This document shows, piece by piece, positions 63,511 through 64,000 of a stretch of 64,000 nucleotides of DNA. Location of the stretch: NCBI GenBank assembly GCA_963807085.1, contig CAWEBB010000018.1, positions 73,542-137,541 on the forward strand, given 5' to 3'. The stretch's first letter is position 1, and each line of letters starts with the position of its first letter. Position numbers and translations under genes: made by a program. The notes under the pieces are model-generated. The model was not told the DNA's origin and made no database searches. It saw nothing but the letters and a program-made list of their open reading frames with translations. Origin of the DNA: JACKII01 sp963807085 (lineage in GTDB: Bacteria; Pseudomonadota; Alphaproteobacteria; Bin95).

Positions 63511-63994
63511 ATGAGTGGCCACACCCACATGATCATAGGAGCGGCCACCACACAGCACGATGGCGTCAAAGGCAATCCCATCCTCCAATAGTCCTTGAAC
63601 TATAGCCGCCCGGTCCCATAACGATCGCGTTGTTTTGGTGGCCGACGGAGTCATGAACGCGCCGATGCCTGATAGCCACGCCCATCAGCATCGGATCTGA
63701 GCTAACGCCCAGATTGCTCGAAAGCTGTACGGCGAATGGAGCCATCAGCACTGCAGTCGCTGCATTGTTGAGGATATTGGTAATGGCGATCGTCGATACC
63801 ATTAGAGCAACCAACGCGCCGCTCGATTTCGCGGGAGCTGGTCCAGATCGAGAGACAAGAATCGGACGAAATCGGCGCGAATTGGATTTCAGCGAGCGCA
63901 ACCAAATTAGAGACCTACGACACCGGATGACGCTGTGCGGCAGCAATCTGAGACAGGCGACCCTTTCCACCCAACTGCAGGGTCGCGAAATCAC
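63444..63994 (-). CDS. SLC13/DASS-type anion permease, C-terminal part, runs off the window
   Basis: On the minus strand from the window end inward, SGALVALMVSTIAITNILNN, AATAVLMAPFAVQLSSNLGV and SSDPMLMGVAI are read in one frame. GHQNNAIVMGPGGY follows, then, in other frames, DYWRMGLP and APMIMWVWPL. This is the typical C-terminal half of an ion-transporter superfamily divalent anion:Na+ symporter (SLC13/CitT, often with TrkA-C domains). The N-terminal half lies beyond the window. Several indels occur; the stop is near 63444-63510. Confidence 0.65.
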
Positions 63995-64000
63995 GGAAAA

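Overview
This window looks like a chromosomal segment, possibly a whole contig, from an uncultured alphaproteobacterium, most likely Rhodospirillales-like. The reasons are uniformly high GC, a split pntAA/pntAB/pntB transhydrogenase, the divergent DUF3426 | ftsE-ftsX-ydcF-plsC-DUF2125 cluster typical of that class, and many TRAP, TauD and AtuA catabolic genes. No rRNA, transposase, integrase, phage gene or CRISPR array was seen. One tRNA (Arg, CCG) is present.

Layout. 0-4 kb: remnant of a TctA-like permease, two UDP-sugar genes (UDP-HexNAc dehydrogenase, UDP-glucuronate 4-epimerase type) and an Omp85-type barrel. 4-9.6 kb: proton-translocating transhydrogenase operon and a VIT/CCC1 metal transporter, flanked by two paralogous DABB-type proteins. 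9.6-14.6 kb: the ftsEX/plsC cluster and divergent zinc-ribbon gene. 14.7-21.9 kb: DinB-like protein, PhyH dioxygenase, second nucleotide-sugar dehydrogenase, two GT2 glycosyltransferases, aldo/keto reductase and enoyl-CoA hydratase. 22.1-24.6 kb: CIO-type bd quinol oxidase. 24.9-32.7 kb: catabolic island with three TauD dioxygenases, AtuA/DUF4387 and a TRAP transporter. 32.7-36.2 kb: ydbH-ynbE-ydbL envelope operon. 36.3-39.4 kb: SDR, small membrane protein and HyuB. 39.7-45.6 kb: tamA-tamB. 45.8-59.3 kb: anaerobic nitrogen-oxide respiration (nnrS, a carboxymuconolactone-decarboxylase-like gene, a DNR-like regulator, narK1K2 fusion, narGHJI, a PpiC isomerase, hemerythrin). 59.3-64 kb: 2-hydroxyacid dehydrogenase, fourth TauD, tRNA-Arg, aminotransferase, VOC protein and an ion-transporter fragment.

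How they work together. The cell appears equipped for variable oxygen: nitrate respiration under a cysteine-free Crp/Fnr regulator with two matching TTGAT-N4-GTCAA boxes in the divergent promoter, plus a high-affinity bd oxidase. Two AsmA-family inner-to-outer-membrane lipid bridges (YdbH/YnbE and TamA/TamB) lie within 12 kb of each other. Polysaccharide precursor and glycosyltransferase genes occur in two blocks. The catabolic island suggests uptake and oxidation of a small organic acid whose identity cannot be read from sequence.

Quality caveat. About 48.58-53.09 kb (narK and the first half of narG) and both window ends carry many one-base indels, mostly insertions, that restore conserved reading frames when removed. 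These look like uncorrected long-read errors, not real pseudogenes. Isolated single frameshifts also interrupt pntAA, the 17-kb sugar dehydrogenase, the SDR and tamA.
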